From Nocardioides eburneiflavus (lineage in GTDB: Bacteria; Actinomycetota; Actinomycetes; Propionibacteriales; Nocardioidaceae): a stretch of DNA of 64,000 nt. Made by a program: the position numbers and the translations under genes. Location: positions 3,410,001-3,474,000 of the forward strand of contig NZ_SRRO01000001.1 of assembly GCF_004785795.1 (NCBI RefSeq), written 5' to 3'. The notes beneath the pieces are model-generated. The model had not been told where the DNA came from, made no database searches, and saw nothing but the letters and a program-made list of their open reading frames with translations. The first letter of the stretch is position 1, and each line of letters starts with the position of its first letter. Positions 9,700 through 19,122 of the stretch are shown here, piece after piece.

Positions 9700-11591
9700 G
9701 CACCCCCAGCAAGCCCGGCATCCACCCGGTGGTCGCCGAGGTCACCGATCGCATCACGCGGCGCAGCGCCGCCACCCGCACGGCCTACCTCGCCCGCACC
9801 GACGCGGCGATCGACAAGGGCACCGCGCGCGGCAGGCTCGCCTGCGCCAACCTCGCCCACGGCTTCGCCGCCGCCGAGGAGCCGGTGAAGTCCGGCCTGC
9901 GGTCGGGTCGCAAGCCCAACGTGGCGATCGTCTCGGCGTACAACGACATGCTCTCCGCGCACCAGCCCTTCCGCGACGTGCCCGAGGTGCTGAAGAAGTC
10001 GATCATCCGCGCAGGCGGCCTCGCGCAGTTCGCCGGTGGCGTTCCGGCGATGTGCGATGGCATCACGCAAGGTCGCGCGGGCATGGAGCTCTCGCTCTTC
10101 AGTCGCGACCTCATCGCCATGTCGACCGCCGTCGCGCTCTCGCACGACATGTTCGACGCCGCGATGATGCTCGGCGTCTGCGACAAGATCGTCCCCGGCC
10201 TGCTGATCGGGGCCCTGTCCTTCGGCCACCTGCCGACCGTCTTCGTGCCGGCCGGCCCGATGCCCTCGGGCCTGCCCAACGCCGAGAAGGCGCGCGTCCG
10301 CCAGCTCTACGCCGAGGGCAAGGTCGGTCGCGAGGAGCTGCTCGAGGCCGAGTCGCAGTCCTACCACTCGGCCGGCACGTGCACGTTCTACGGCACGGCC
10401 AACAGCAACCAGATGCTGATGGAGGTCATGGGCCTGCACCTGCCCGACGCGACCTTCGCCAACCCGGGTACGCCGCTTCGCGCGGCGCTGACCCGCGCGG
10501 CGGGGGAGCGTACGGTCGCCATCACCGCCGCGGGCGGCGAGCCGACCCCGGTCGGCCACCTCGTCGACGAGAAGGCGATCGTCAACGCCTGCGTCGCGCT
10601 GCTCGCCACCGGTGGGTCGACCAACCACACGATGCACCTGGTCGCGATCGCCGCCGCGGCCGGCATCACGCTCACCTGGGACGACCTGTCCGACCTGTCG
10701 GCGGCCGTCCCGCTGCTGACCCGGATCTATCCCAACGGCTCGGCCGACATCAACCACTTCGTCGCCGCGGGCGGCACGCCGTTCCTGGTGCACACGCTGC
10801 TCAAGCACGGCTACCTCCACGACGACGTGCTCACGGTCTCCGGGCGTGGCCTCTGGCGGCACACCCGCGAGGCGCGCCTCGACGGCGCGGGGGAGCAGGC
10901 CGGGATCGTCTGGGAGGAGGGGCCGAAGTCCTCCCTCGACACCGACGTGCTCCGGCCGGCCGACGACCCCTTCGCCCCCGACGGGGGCCTGCGGATGCTG
11001 TCGGGCCGTCTCGGCCGCGCCGTGGTCAAGACCTCGGCGGTCAAGCCCGAGCACCGCGTGGTGACCGCGCCGGCGATGGTCTTCGACGACCAGGCCGACT
11101 TCCTGGCCGCCTTCGCCGAGGGCCGCCTCGACGGACGCGACCTCGTGGCCGTGGTGCGCTACCAGGGCCCCGCCGCCAACGGGATGCCCGAGCTGCACAA
11201 GCTGATGCCTGCCCTCGGCGTGCTCCAGGACCGCGGCCAGCGGGTGGCGGTGGTCACCGACGGCCGGATGTCCGGCGCGTCCGGCAAGGTGCCCGCCGCC
11301 ATCCACGTCACGCCGGAGGCCGCGCTCGGCGGTCCGCTGGCCCGGGTGCGCGACGGCGACCTCGTCACCGTCGACGCCGGGACCGGGGTGCTCGAGGTCG
11401 AGCTGGCCGACGCCGAGTTCGAGCGTCGCGAGGCCACCGGCCGGGCGCCGCACGACGTCGAGTGGGCCGGCACCGGGCGCGAGCTGTTCTCCGGGTTCCG
11501 CGCCATCGTCGGCACCGCCGAGACCGGCGCCAGCGTCATCCGTCCCCTGCCCGCCCCCACCGAGGAGGCCCCCGTTGTCCAGCACGTCTGA
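9696..11591 (+). CDS. edd: 6-phosphogluconate dehydratase
   Basis: A 631-residue member of the IlvD/Edd family that converts 6-phosphogluconate to 2-keto-3-deoxy-6-phosphogluconate using an iron-sulfur cluster. Edd-type blocks include [62 protein letters not shown] and [18 protein letters not shown]. The length exceeds dihydroxy-acid dehydratases and fits Edd. Its ATG overlaps the zwf stop by four bases, and its last 17 bases overlap eda, so the three are translationally coupled. Confidence 0.97.
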   Translation: MSTPSKPGIHPVVAEVTDRITRRSAATRTAYLARTDAAIDKGTARGRLACANLAHGFAAAEEPVKSGLRSGRKPNVAIVSAYNDMLSAHQPFRDVPEVLKKSIIRAGGLAQFAGGVPAMCDGITQGRAGMELSLFSRDLIAMSTAVALSHDMFDAAMMLGVCDKIVPGLLIGALSFGHLPTVFVPAGPMPSGLPNAEKARVRQLYAEGKVGREELLEAESQSYHSAGTCTFYGTANSNQMLMEVMGLHLPDATFANPGTPLRAALTRAAGERTVAITAAGGEPTPVGHLVDEKAIVNACVALLATGGSTNHTMHLVAIAAAAGITLTWDDLSDLSAAVPLLTRIYPNGSADINHFVAAGGTPFLVHTLLKHGYLHDDVLTVSGRGLWRHTREARLDGAGEQAGIVWEEGPKSSLDTDVLRPADDPFAPDGGLRMLSGRLGRAVVKTSAVKPEHRVVTAPAMVFDDQADFLAAFAEGRLDGRDLVAVVRYQGPAANGMPELHKLMPALGVLQDRGQRVAVVTDGRMSGASGKVPAAIHVTPEAALGGPLARVRDGDLVTVDAGTGVLEVELADAEFERREATGRAPHDVEWAGTGRELFSGFRAIVGTAETGASVIRPLPAPTEEAPVVQHV

Positions 11592-12228
11592 CGTCCAGGC
11601 ACGCCCTGTGCCCGCATCGCTGCTGTCGCTGGTGCCCGTGGTGCCGGTGGTCGTGCTCGACGACCTCGCCCACGCCGTACCGGTGGCGCGCGCGCTCGTC
11701 GTCGGCGGCCTGCCGGTCATCGAGCTCACCCTGCGCACCCCGGTCGCGCTCGACGCCATCGCGGCGATCGCGGCCGACGTCCCCGAGATCCTCGTCGGCG
11801 CTGGCACCATCACCTCGCCCGAGCTCGTCGGACGGGCCGTCGACGCGGGCGCGCAGTTCCTGGTGTCGCCCGGCACGACCCCAGGGCTGCTGCGGGAGCT
11901 GGCCGGCTCGGGCGTCCCGTTCCTGCCCGGCACCGCCACGGTCTCCGAGGCGATGGCCGTGCTCGAGGCGGGCTTCTCGGAGATGAAGTTCTTCCCCGCC
12001 GAGGCCTCGGGCGGCGCGGCGTACCTGAAGTCGCTCGCCTCGCCGCTGCCGGCCGCCCGGTTCTGCCCGACCGGCGGCATCACCGCGACCTCCGCACCGG
12101 CGTACCTCTCACTGCCCAACGTCGGCTGCGTGGGCGGGTCCTGGCTCACCCCGGCCGACGCGCTCGCCGCCCGTGACTGGGACCGCGTCGCCACGCTGGC
12201 GCGGCAGGCCGCGGCGCTCGGGGCCTGA
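11575..12228 (+). CDS. eda: 2-dehydro-3-deoxy-phosphogluconate (KDPG) aldolase
   Basis: A 217-residue class I aldolase that splits KDPG into pyruvate and glyceraldehyde 3-phosphate, the last step of the Entner-Doudoroff route. It shows [39 protein letters not shown] and the Schiff-base region EMKFFPAE with Lys138. It starts with TTG at 11575, inside the end of edd. Strand, spacing and function place it in one operon with zwf and edd. Confidence 0.96.
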   Translation: MSSTSDVQARPVPASLLSLVPVVPVVVLDDLAHAVPVARALVVGGLPVIELTLRTPVALDAIAAIAADVPEILVGAGTITSPELVGRAVDAGAQFLVSPGTTPGLLRELAGSGVPFLPGTATVSEAMAVLEAGFSEMKFFPAEASGGAAYLKSLASPLPAARFCPTGGITATSAPAYLSLPNVGCVGGSWLTPADALAARDWDRVATLARQAAALGA

Positions 12229-12266
12229 CCCGACAACCAAACCGGGGACAGTGGCATCCCAGTGGC

Positions 12267-13538
12267 ATGCCTCCCCGATCTCTGCTCCCTGCGCGACTCC
12301 TCCGTGCGGCGACCGCGCTCGTCCTCCCGGCCTCCCTGCTCGCCTGGTCGGGGACGGCCACGGGTGAGGTGACCGCCTCCGCCGCCGCGGCCGAGGAGGT
12401 GCCCGCGAGCGTCTCGGTGCGCGCCACCCGCCACCAGCGGATCCGCCTGGAGGCGCTGCCGCAGGTCGTGCAGCCGGGCGGTCGGGTCGCCAGCCCGGAC
12501 GCGGCGCGTACGGCCGTGACGGCCTCCCTGCGACCGGTCCGCCCGGGTCGGCGCGTCCAGCTGCAGGTGCGCGAGGACCACGGCGCGGACCTGCCCGCGA
12601 CGTGGCGCGCGGTCGCGGTCACCCGGCAGGACCGCTGGGGGAGGGCGCAGTTCGGGACCGCCGCGTCCGAGGGTGGCGAGGCACTGACCTACCGCGTCAA
12701 GGCGATGGCGTCGGGGCGGACCGGCCCGATGAAGAGCAACCCGGTCAGCACCGCGCGCTGGCTGCGAGCGACGTGGACCGACGAGTTCTCCGGCTCCCAC
12801 CTCGACCCGGTGTGGAGCCACCGCGGACGCGAGTACGCACCCACGAGCCGGCGCTCCTGCGCGAAGGGCGACCCCCGCGCGGTCAGCGTCGGCGGTGGGA
12901 CGGTGCGGCTCAGCGTCATCGCGGACCCCGACGCCACCGGCCGGTGCCGCATCCGCAGCCGCGACGCGCGACCCGGCCGCTTCGCGTACCGCCTCAACGG
13001 CCACATCGGCACGGAGGGTGCCTTCTCGTTCCGCTACGGCGTCGCCGCGGCGCGCGTGAGGTTCCACCGCCTCCGTGGGCAGCACGGCGCCTTCTGGATG
13101 CAGCCCGTCGACGGGATGTACCCCGGTGCGGCCGGCAACGAGATCGACGTCGTCGAGTACTTCGGCGACCGCCACCCCCAGGGCGGCCTCGCGTCCTTCA
13201 TGCACCGCTACGAGGGCAAGCGCCGCGTCCCGTCGGGCGGGTGGATCCCGAACTCGCGCTCGTTCCTCAGCGGCCGTCACGACGGCTGGTCGAAGAACTA
13301 CCACGTCTTCTCCGTGGAGTGGACGCCCCGGCAGCTCGTCTTCCGCATCGACGGCAAGGAGACCGGCCGGCTGCGCGGCAAGATCTCCGCGGTGCGCCAG
13401 TTCCCGATCCTCAGCCTGCTCGCGGCCGACTACGAGATCCCCAAGATCGGCGAGCGCCGCCTGCCCCAGCACCTGTACGTCGACTGGGTGCGGGTGTGGG
13501 AGACGGGAGACTCGCGGCCACCCGGGACGTCGAGGTGA
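12267..13538 (+). CDS. Secreted glycoside hydrolase family 16 protein
   Basis: A 423-residue protein. An N-terminal signal peptide (Arg-rich start, hydrophobic stretch LVLPASLLAW, Ala-rich cleavage region) directs export. Residues about 45-165 look like a beta-sandwich accessory domain. The catalytic GH16 domain follows, with the signature EIDVVE: Glu292 as nucleophile, Asp294, and Glu297 as acid/base. GSHLDPVW, QHGAFWMQP and LYVDWVRVWE also fit GH16. Family members cut beta-1,3 or beta-1,4 glucans and galactans; the exact polymer cannot be told. It lies 38 bp after eda, so sugar release feeding the Entner-Doudoroff enzymes is possible, though it may have its own promoter. Confidence 0.92.
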   Translation: MPPRSLLPARLLRAATALVLPASLLAWSGTATGEVTASAAAAEEVPASVSVRATRHQRIRLEALPQVVQPGGRVASPDAARTAVTASLRPVRPGRRVQLQVREDHGADLPATWRAVAVTRQDRWGRAQFGTAASEGGEALTYRVKAMASGRTGPMKSNPVSTARWLRATWTDEFSGSHLDPVWSHRGREYAPTSRRSCAKGDPRAVSVGGGTVRLSVIADPDATGRCRIRSRDARPGRFAYRLNGHIGTEGAFSFRYGVAAARVRFHRLRGQHGAFWMQPVDGMYPGAAGNEIDVVEYFGDRHPQGGLASFMHRYEGKRRVPSGGWIPNSRSFLSGRHDGWSKNYHVFSVEWTPRQLVFRIDGKETGRLRGKISAVRQFPILSLLAADYEIPKIGERRLPQHLYVDWVRVWETGDSRPPGTSR

Positions 13539-13590
13539 AAGGCTTCGCATTCACACGTGTCGGGGCCGGCGCCCAGAGCCAGCCGAGGCG

Positions 13591-13854
13591 TCAGCCCCGG
13601 CCGCGCAACCCCCGGTAGAGGTCGATCTCGCTGCGCAGCCGGTGGGGGAGCGGCACCCCGGCCTCGGCGAGCGCAGCGGCGTACGCGTCGAGCGCGTCGA
13701 GCAGTGTCTGGCGCAGCTGCTGCTGCTCCGCGAGCCGCTTGTCGTGCCGTGCGGTCTCGAGACGAGCGCGCGCCGAGTGCACCTCGTCCAGCAGCACCGT
13801 CAGGTGCTCGTGCCGACCCGGGTCCGAACGTCGTCCTGCGTACAACCTGGCCAT
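13591..13854 (-). CDS. Small conserved hypothetical protein
   Basis: An 87-residue soluble protein with no signal peptide or membrane segment. Composition suggests two long amphipathic helices (LTVLLDEVHSARARLETAR and LRQTLLDALDAYAAALAEAG), so it could form a coiled coil. It stands alone between the convergent GH16 gene and the MFS gene. I do not recognise a function. Confidence 0.65.
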   Translation of the reverse strand: MARLYAGRRSDPGRHEHLTVLLDEVHSARARLETARHDKRLAEQQQLRQTLLDALDAYAAALAEAGVPLPHRLRSEIDLYRGLRGRG

Positions 13855-13911
13855 CCGACCTGCCCAGCGGGGCTGCCGCGGGGGTGCAGCAGCGTCGTGG
13901 ACCCGTCCAAC

Positions 13912-15171
13912 CTACCCGGTCCGGACGGCCTCGGTGCCCGAAACGACGGCGGGCGGGTCCGCGACGACGGGCGCCGCCGCCGCACGCAGGCGCCGCTGCT
14001 GGGTGGTCATCAGCGCCACGGCGAGGACCGTGGCGCCCACCGTCACCGCGAAGGCCGACGTCGAGCCGGACTCGTCGGCCAGGCGCCCGGCGAGGCTCGA
14101 GCCCAGCGCGTAGCCCAGCCCGGTCGCACTCGCGAGCGTCGTCATCGCGGCGCCCACGCGGGCCGGCGCCACCACGCGCTCAGCGAGGGAGAACACGGCG
14201 ATCATGTAGGGCGCGACGGCGACACCGAGGACCAGCACGGTCATCGTCGTGGTGGCGAGCGAGTCCACCACGAGCAGCGGCAGCGACAGGGCGAGCAGTG
14301 CCCACGACGCCGCCAGCGCGCGCAGCTCGTGACCGATCCGCTCGGGCACGTACGCCGTGGCGAGGCCGGCGACAGCGCTGCCGACGCCGAGGGTGGCGTG
14401 CACGAGACCAGCGGTGCCCGGCGTACCGGCGTCGGTGGCGAGGACGGTCGCGCCGGTCTGGGTCGCGCCGAAGAGCATGCCGATCGAGACCTGGGCGCCG
14501 ACCAGCACCAGGTATGCAGCGCCCAGCAGCCGGCCGGAGCCGACGGGCCGCTCGGCGGCATGGGTGAGACGGGCCGAGGGGTCGAGCGCGAAGGCGGACC
14601 CGAACACCGCGAGCAGCACGGCGGCGAGAAGCATCGCCCCGCCGGGGGAGAAGGCCGCGACGGACAGTCCGACGAGTGCGGGACCGATGGCGAAGGAGGC
14701 CTCGTCGGCAGCGCCCTCGTAGGAGAACGCCGCATCGACGAGACGACGTTGGTGCGCGCCGGTGGCCCGCGTCATCGGTCGCCACCTGACCCGGGCGAGC
14801 GGGCCGACCTGCGGGAGGACCAGGCCGGTGGCCGCGGCGGTGAGGACCAGGGTCGTCGGCGCGGCGTCGCCGCCCACGACGGCGACGAGCAAGGCGAGTC
14901 CGGTGGCGCCCAGCAGTGACTGGACGAGCACGACGGGGCGCTGGCCGACACGGTCGGCGAGCGCCCCGGCGACCGGTGCGCCGACGGCGTTGGCGACGGC
15001 GAGCGCACCGGCGCTCAGTCCGCCGAGGCCGTAGCTGCCGGACGCGGTCGAGACGAGGAGGAGGGTGCCGAGCTGGCTCATCGCCAGCGGGAGGCGGCCG
15101 ACGAACGCCACCAGGACGTAGGTCGGGCCGGCGAGGCGGAGCAGTCGTCGGTAGGAGGCGAGAGGGGTCAC
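13912..15171 (-). CDS. MFS transporter
   Basis: A 419-residue integral membrane protein with about twelve hydrophobic segments in two halves. The loop between segments 2 and 3 has the MFS signature (GALADRVGQRPVVLV), and a similar ERIG loop follows in the second half. GTG 15171 is preceded by AAGGAC six bases upstream; a longer frame to 15276 would run into the crcB promoter region. It is divergent from the crcB pair. Efflux-type relatives are common, but the substrate cannot be inferred. Confidence 0.88.
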   Translation of the reverse strand: MTPLASYRRLLRLAGPTYVLVAFVGRLPLAMSQLGTLLLVSTASGSYGLGGLSAGALAVANAVGAPVAGALADRVGQRPVVLVQSLLGATGLALLVAVVGGDAAPTTLVLTAAATGLVLPQVGPLARVRWRPMTRATGAHQRRLVDAAFSYEGAADEASFAIGPALVGLSVAAFSPGGAMLLAAVLLAVFGSAFALDPSARLTHAAERPVGSGRLLGAAYLVLVGAQVSIGMLFGATQTGATVLATDAGTPGTAGLVHATLGVGSAVAGLATAYVPERIGHELRALAASWALLALSLPLLVVDSLATTTMTVLVLGVAVAPYMIAVFSLAERVVAPARVGAAMTTLASATGLGYALGSSLAGRLADESGSTSAFAVTVGATVLAVALMTTQQRRLRAAAAPVVADPPAVVSGTEAVRTG

Positions 15172-15317
15172 GAGGGTCCTTCGGGGTGCGTCGATACGAC
15201 GCGCCGAACCCACCTCCAAGACGCGTTGAACCCTCTGCTGCCACGATTCTACGGATCGTGGGTCCGGCCCGGGCAATCGCCGCGCGGCCGCGTCCAGCGG
15301 CTACAGTTCACGCCGCG

Positions 15318-15758
15318 ATGGAGAACGACGAGAAGCGGCCCCGCGGACCGTTGCACGCCGACGTGCTGGCGGTGATCAGCGCCGGAGGCTCGCTCGGGAG
15401 CCTCGGTCGCTGGGGTGTCGGTGAGCTGCTGCCGTGGTCGGGCACGACCTTCCCCTGGGCGACCTTCGTGGTCAACGTCTCCGGCGCCCTCGCCCTCGGC
15501 GTGCTGATGGTCTTCGTGCTCGAGGTGTGGCGCCCGCACCGCTACGTCAGGCCGTTCGTCGGGATCGGCGTCCTCGGCGGCTGGACGACGTTCTCCACGT
15601 ACGCCCTCGAGGCGCGCGACCTGCTCGCCGCCGGGCGGCCGGCCACGGCCTTCGCCTACGTGGGCGGGTCGCTGGTGGCCGGGCTCGTCGCGGTGTGGCT
15701 CGGCATCCTCGCGGCGCGCCTGCTGGTGCCCTCGTCGCACCAGGAGGTGCCCTGGTGA
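15318..15758 (+). CDS. crcB: Fluoride channel CrcB/Fluc, first subunit
   Basis: A 146-residue membrane protein with four predicted helices. Fluc channels export fluoride as double-barrelled dimers in opposite orientation. The family motifs are present: GSLGRWGVG, the pore motif FPWATFVVNVSGALALG and GGWTTFSTYALE. Compared with single-gene Fluc proteins it has an extra charged N-terminus (MENDEKRPRGPL). A TACAGT box ten bases upstream may be its -10. It overlaps the next crcB by four bases (GTGA), so the two probably form a heterodimer. Confidence 0.95.
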   Translation: MENDEKRPRGPLHADVLAVISAGGSLGSLGRWGVGELLPWSGTTFPWATFVVNVSGALALGVLMVFVLEVWRPHRYVRPFVGIGVLGGWTTFSTYALEARDLLAAGRPATAFAYVGGSLVAGLVAVWLGILAARLLVPSSHQEVPW

Positions 15759-16126
15759 CGGTCCTGGTGGTCGTGCTCGGCGGGGCGATCGGCGCTCCGC
15801 TGCGCTACCTCGCGGACGTGTTCGTGCAGTCCCGGCACGACAGCGACTTCCCGTGGGGCACCTTCACCGTCAACATCGTCGGCTCCCTGGTCCTCGGTGT
15901 CACCGCCGCCGCGGTCGTCGAGCTCGGCTCCCCGCCGTGGGTGCTGGCGTTCGTCGGCACCGGGATCTGCGGTGCCCTGACGACCTTCTCCACGTTCGGC
16001 TACGAGACCGTCCGCCTGCTCGACGAGGGATCGGTCCTTGCGGCCGCGGCGAACAGCGTCGCGAGCATCGTGGTCGGGCTCGGAGCGTGCGCGGGCGGCT
16101 TCGCGGTCGCGTCGACGCTCCTGTGA
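15755..16126 (+). CDS. crcB: Fluoride channel CrcB/Fluc, second subunit
   Basis: A 123-residue membrane protein with four helices. Motifs: GGAIGAPLRYLAD, FPWGTFTVNIVGSLVLG and CGALTTFSTFGYET, including the pore Asn and the TTFST segment. GTG 15755 overlaps the stop of the first crcB gene, so translation is coupled. Paired crcB genes encode channels built from one copy of each. I looked for a fluoride riboswitch before the pair and saw none. Confidence 0.95.
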   Translation: MTVLVVVLGGAIGAPLRYLADVFVQSRHDSDFPWGTFTVNIVGSLVLGVTAAAVVELGSPPWVLAFVGTGICGALTTFSTFGYETVRLLDEGSVLAAAANSVASIVVGLGACAGGFAVASTLL

Positions 16127-16161
16127 CACCCGTCGTTCACGAGTCGAGCACCCGCCTTCCG

Positions 16162-16167
16162 TAGGGT
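16162..16167 (+). promoter_or_regulatory. Candidate -10 box of the leaderless membrane glycosyltransferase gene
   Basis: TAGGGT, six bases (GTGCGC), then GTG 16174. This favours the start at 16174 over the GTG at 16168. Confidence 0.45.
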
Positions 16168-16173
16168 GTGCGC

Positions 16174-17739
16174 GTGTCCCCACGACCCGACCGGCCCGAC
16201 ACCGACCGGCGCGGCGGGGACCGGACGTACGGCCTGCGCGACCCGCTCGTCCTCGTGGTGGGCCTGGTGTCGGCGGCTGTCTACGTGCTGCACGGCTTCC
16301 ACGGCGTCCTGACGCGCGACCTCGGGATCTACAGCTATGCCGGCCAGCGGGTCGCCGACGGCGTACCTCCTTATCTAGGGGTCCTCAACCGCGCCGGGCC
16401 GCTCGCCCACGTGCTGCCCGGGGTCGGCGCGCTCGTCGCCCGCGCCGGCGGGCTGGACGACGTGGTCACCATGCGCGTGCTCTTCATGCTGATGGCCACG
16501 GCGGCCGTGTGCCTGGCCTACCTCCTCGGCCGAGACCTCTTCCGCTCCCGGGCCGCCGGCCTGGTGACCGCGAGCGCGATGCTCGCCTTCCACGGGTTCA
16601 TCAACTACGCCTCCAACGGCCCGCGCGAGAAGACGCCGATGGCGCTGTTCGTGCTCGGTGCGATGTGGGCGGTGACCCATCGCCGCTGGTTCACCGCGGG
16701 CGTCCTGACCAGCCTCGCCACGCTCTGCCTCCAGACGGCCTTCTTCAGCACCTTCGCCGCCGTGGTGGTCGCGGTGCTGCTGCTCGCGCACGGCGAGCGG
16801 CTGCGGTCGCTCGCGAAGGTCGCGGCCGGCGGACTGGTGCCCGTCGTCGTCCTGGGCGTGTGGTTCGCGCTCGCCGGCTCGCTGCGCGCGACGTACGACG
16901 GCTTCTACGGCATCAACCGTCGCTACACGGTGCCCAACCCGCTCTCCGCCGATCGCGAGCTGGTCTGGGAGGACCTGCAGGCCGCCTACGGCGTGTCGGT
17001 CTGGCTGCTGCTGGCCGGACCGGTGCTCCTCGCGCTGGTCTCCCTGGCCGCGGTGTCGCGTCGCGCCCGGACCGCCCAGCCGGGGCTGGTGGCGCTGCCC
17101 GCCATGACCGCCGGCCTCGCCGCCGGGCTGTGGTGGATCCTGCAGGAGTACGACGCCTGGGCCGACCTCTTCCCCATCCTGCCGTTCGCCGCGCTCGGCC
17201 TCGGGGCGGCGTACGCCGTGGCGGCCCAGCGGCTGGCGCCGAGGTGGCAGGTGGCCACGGCGGGCGTGCTCGCCGGAGCGGCGGTGGTGGTCGCGCTGAC
17301 CTACGCCCTGACCAGTCGCGAGGACTCGCTGGACGACCAGCGCGAGGCGACGGATGCGGTGCTCGCGACCCTCCCGGAGGGGGCGACGATCACGTCGATC
17401 GAGGCGCCGCAGCCGCTGGTGCTGACCGGCCGCACCAACCCCACGCGCTACCAGATGTTCCGCAGCGGGCTCCAGGACTACATGGAGGACACCTGGCCGG
17501 GCGGGCTCGTCGGGTTCCAGGCCGACCTGGTCGCCGAGGAGCCCGACCTCGTCGCCGTGGGCGAGACGGTCTCGCAGCGCTGGCGGGCGTCGCTGCAGCC
17601 CGAGTACGTGTACGTCGGCAGCGCACCGCTCTGGGACTGGTACGCCCGGGACTCCCTCGGCGAGGACGCGATCGCGGACCTGCGGGACGCCGCCGGCTTC
17701 GACCCCGACGACCCCCTCGCCGAGCCGCTGGCGCCATGA
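16174..17739 (+). CDS. Polytopic membrane glycosyltransferase-like protein (GT-C/DPM-dependent type)
   Basis: A 521-residue integral membrane protein. After a basic N-terminus it has about ten hydrophobic segments, and an extracytoplasmic C-terminal domain follows (from about residue 375). The first loop holds the Asp pattern FHGVLTRDLGIYSYAGQRVADGVPPY, here in parts RDLGIYSYAGQ and DGVPPY, which resembles ArnT/PMT-type transferases that use polyprenyl-phosphate sugars. NYASNGPREKTPM and ILQEYDAWADLFPILPFA follow. It overlaps the flippase gene by four bases. Acceptor and donor are unknown; a role in surface glycan assembly is inferred from neighbours. Confidence 0.75.
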   Translation: MSPRPDRPDTDRRGGDRTYGLRDPLVLVVGLVSAAVYVLHGFHGVLTRDLGIYSYAGQRVADGVPPYLGVLNRAGPLAHVLPGVGALVARAGGLDDVVTMRVLFMLMATAAVCLAYLLGRDLFRSRAAGLVTASAMLAFHGFINYASNGPREKTPMALFVLGAMWAVTHRRWFTAGVLTSLATLCLQTAFFSTFAAVVVAVLLLAHGERLRSLAKVAAGGLVPVVVLGVWFALAGSLRATYDGFYGINRRYTVPNPLSADRELVWEDLQAAYGVSVWLLLAGPVLLALVSLAAVSRRARTAQPGLVALPAMTAGLAAGLWWILQEYDAWADLFPILPFAALGLGAAYAVAAQRLAPRWQVATAGVLAGAAVVVALTYALTSREDSLDDQREATDAVLATLPEGATITSIEAPQPLVLTGRTNPTRYQMFRSGLQDYMEDTWPGGLVGFQADLVAEEPDLVAVGETVSQRWRASLQPEYVYVGSAPLWDWYARDSLGEDAIADLRDAAGFDPDDPLAEPLAP

Positions 17740-18974
17740 GCGACCCCCGCCGGACCTCGATGCTGCTCGCCGCCGGCTCGGTGGTGAGCGGTGTCCTGGC
17801 CTACGTGCTCTTCGCGCTCGTCACCCGCGGCCTGGGCGCGGTCGCCGCCGCGCCGGTCGCGGTGCTCTGGACGGTGTGGGCCCTCGCCGGTGCGGCCTTC
17901 ACGTTCCCGTTGCAGCACTGGATCACCCGGTGCCTGACGGCCGGTCGCGAGGACGAGGTCCGGAGCTCGGCCTCCCGGGTGGGGGCCGTGGTCGCAGGCG
18001 CGGCCCTGGCGGCCGGCGGCCTGTCGTGGATCGCGGGTGCACGGCTCTTCCAGCGCGAGGACGCGGCCTTCCCGGTGCTGGTCGTGCTCGTGCTGGTCGG
18101 CTCGGCCGCCGTCGGGGTGCTGCGGGGCGGCCTGGCCGGTCGCGGCCGGATGGCGGCGGTCGCGTGGAGCCTCGTCGCGGAGAACGCGCTGCGCTGCGTG
18201 CTGGTCGGCGTCCTGCTCCTGGCCGGCGTGCACGACCCGGTCGCGCACGGGCTGTGCCTGGTCGCCGGGTCGCTGGTCGCGCTGTGGCCGGGCGCCTGGC
18301 GGTTCGAGGCGGCAGCCGGGGGACGGGCCGGCTCCCTGGCGTTCCTGGGCGGAGCGGCCACTGCCCAGCTGCTGGCGCAGGGCGTGCTGACCGGTGGCGC
18401 GGTCGTGCTGGCGCTGGTCGGCGGCTCGCCCGCGGAGGTCACGGCGATGTTCGCGACCCTGGCCCTGTTCCGCGCCCCCTACATGGTCGTGCTCGGCACG
18501 CTGCCCCAGGTCACCCACCACGTCACCGGGCTCGTCGTCGCCGGCGAGCACCGTACGCTCCGCTCCCTCGCGCGGCGCCTGGCGGTGCTCGGCACCGGGA
18601 CCGTGGCGGTGGGCACGGTCCTCGGCCTGGCCGTCGGACCGCTGCTCGTGCGCGGTGTCTTCGGCTCCACCGTCGACATCGGCACGGGCGTCGCCGGGGT
18701 GGTCGCCGCAGGCTGCGCGCTCGCGCTGGTCAGCGTCGTCCTCATGGTGGGCGCCCTCGCGCTGGACCGCCCGGGCCGGGTCGCCGGAGCGTGGGGCCTC
18801 GCCGTCGTCGCCGGCGCGACCGTGCTGCTGGTGACCGCGGTCGGGCCGGTCGAGCGCGTCGCCTACGCGTTCCTCACGGCCGAGGTCGTCGCGACCGTGC
18901 TCCTCGCAGCGGCGGCCTCCTCGGTGCTCAGGGACGGGCGGGCCGGCCGCGCGCGCCGGGTCGAGCCGCGCTGA
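17736..18974 (+). CDS. Polysaccharide flippase-like membrane protein
   Basis: A 412-residue membrane protein with about twelve hydrophobic segments and short charged loops. The start MSDPRRTSMLLAAGSVVSG and the long chain of Leu/Val/Ala helices resemble the Wzx/MurJ (MOP superfamily) lipid-linked oligosaccharide exporters, though no catalytic motif exists to prove it. ATGA overlap with the upstream glycosyltransferase shows they are co-translated, which supports a joint role in moving and building a lipid-linked glycan. Some MOP members export other substrates, so the call is by fold and context. Confidence 0.68.
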   Translation: MSDPRRTSMLLAAGSVVSGVLAYVLFALVTRGLGAVAAAPVAVLWTVWALAGAAFTFPLQHWITRCLTAGREDEVRSSASRVGAVVAGAALAAGGLSWIAGARLFQREDAAFPVLVVLVLVGSAAVGVLRGGLAGRGRMAAVAWSLVAENALRCVLVGVLLLAGVHDPVAHGLCLVAGSLVALWPGAWRFEAAAGGRAGSLAFLGGAATAQLLAQGVLTGGAVVLALVGGSPAEVTAMFATLALFRAPYMVVLGTLPQVTHHVTGLVVAGEHRTLRSLARRLAVLGTGTVAVGTVLGLAVGPLLVRGVFGSTVDIGTGVAGVVAAGCALALVSVVLMVGALALDRPGRVAGAWGLAVVAGATVLLVTAVGPVERVAYAFLTAEVVATVLLAAAASSVLRDGRAGRARRVEPR

Positions 18975-19122
18975 TCGGGCTCGTCGCCGAGCGGAGGGAC
19001 CGCGATCCGCGGGTGCATCGACCGAAAGTACGAGAGACACCGACTCCGAAGCCGATTCGCCCGGGGGCGGTGTCGGCGATCGTGCTGTGACCGGTCATCC
19101 GAGGGCGACGAAGGAGCATGAG

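Noticed and set aside
9447-13550. 1,367-residue open frame on the minus strand
   Set aside because: Lies opposite zwf-edd-eda and the GH16 gene, which carry clear motifs; the product is Arg/Gly/Val-rich without domains.
15200-15317. Fluoride riboswitch before crcB
   Set aside because: No aptamer-like conserved blocks in the gap.
19036-19074. GACACCG/CGGTGTC inverted repeat after the flippase gene as a terminator
   Set aside because: The loop is about 25 bases and no T-run follows, so chance is as likely.
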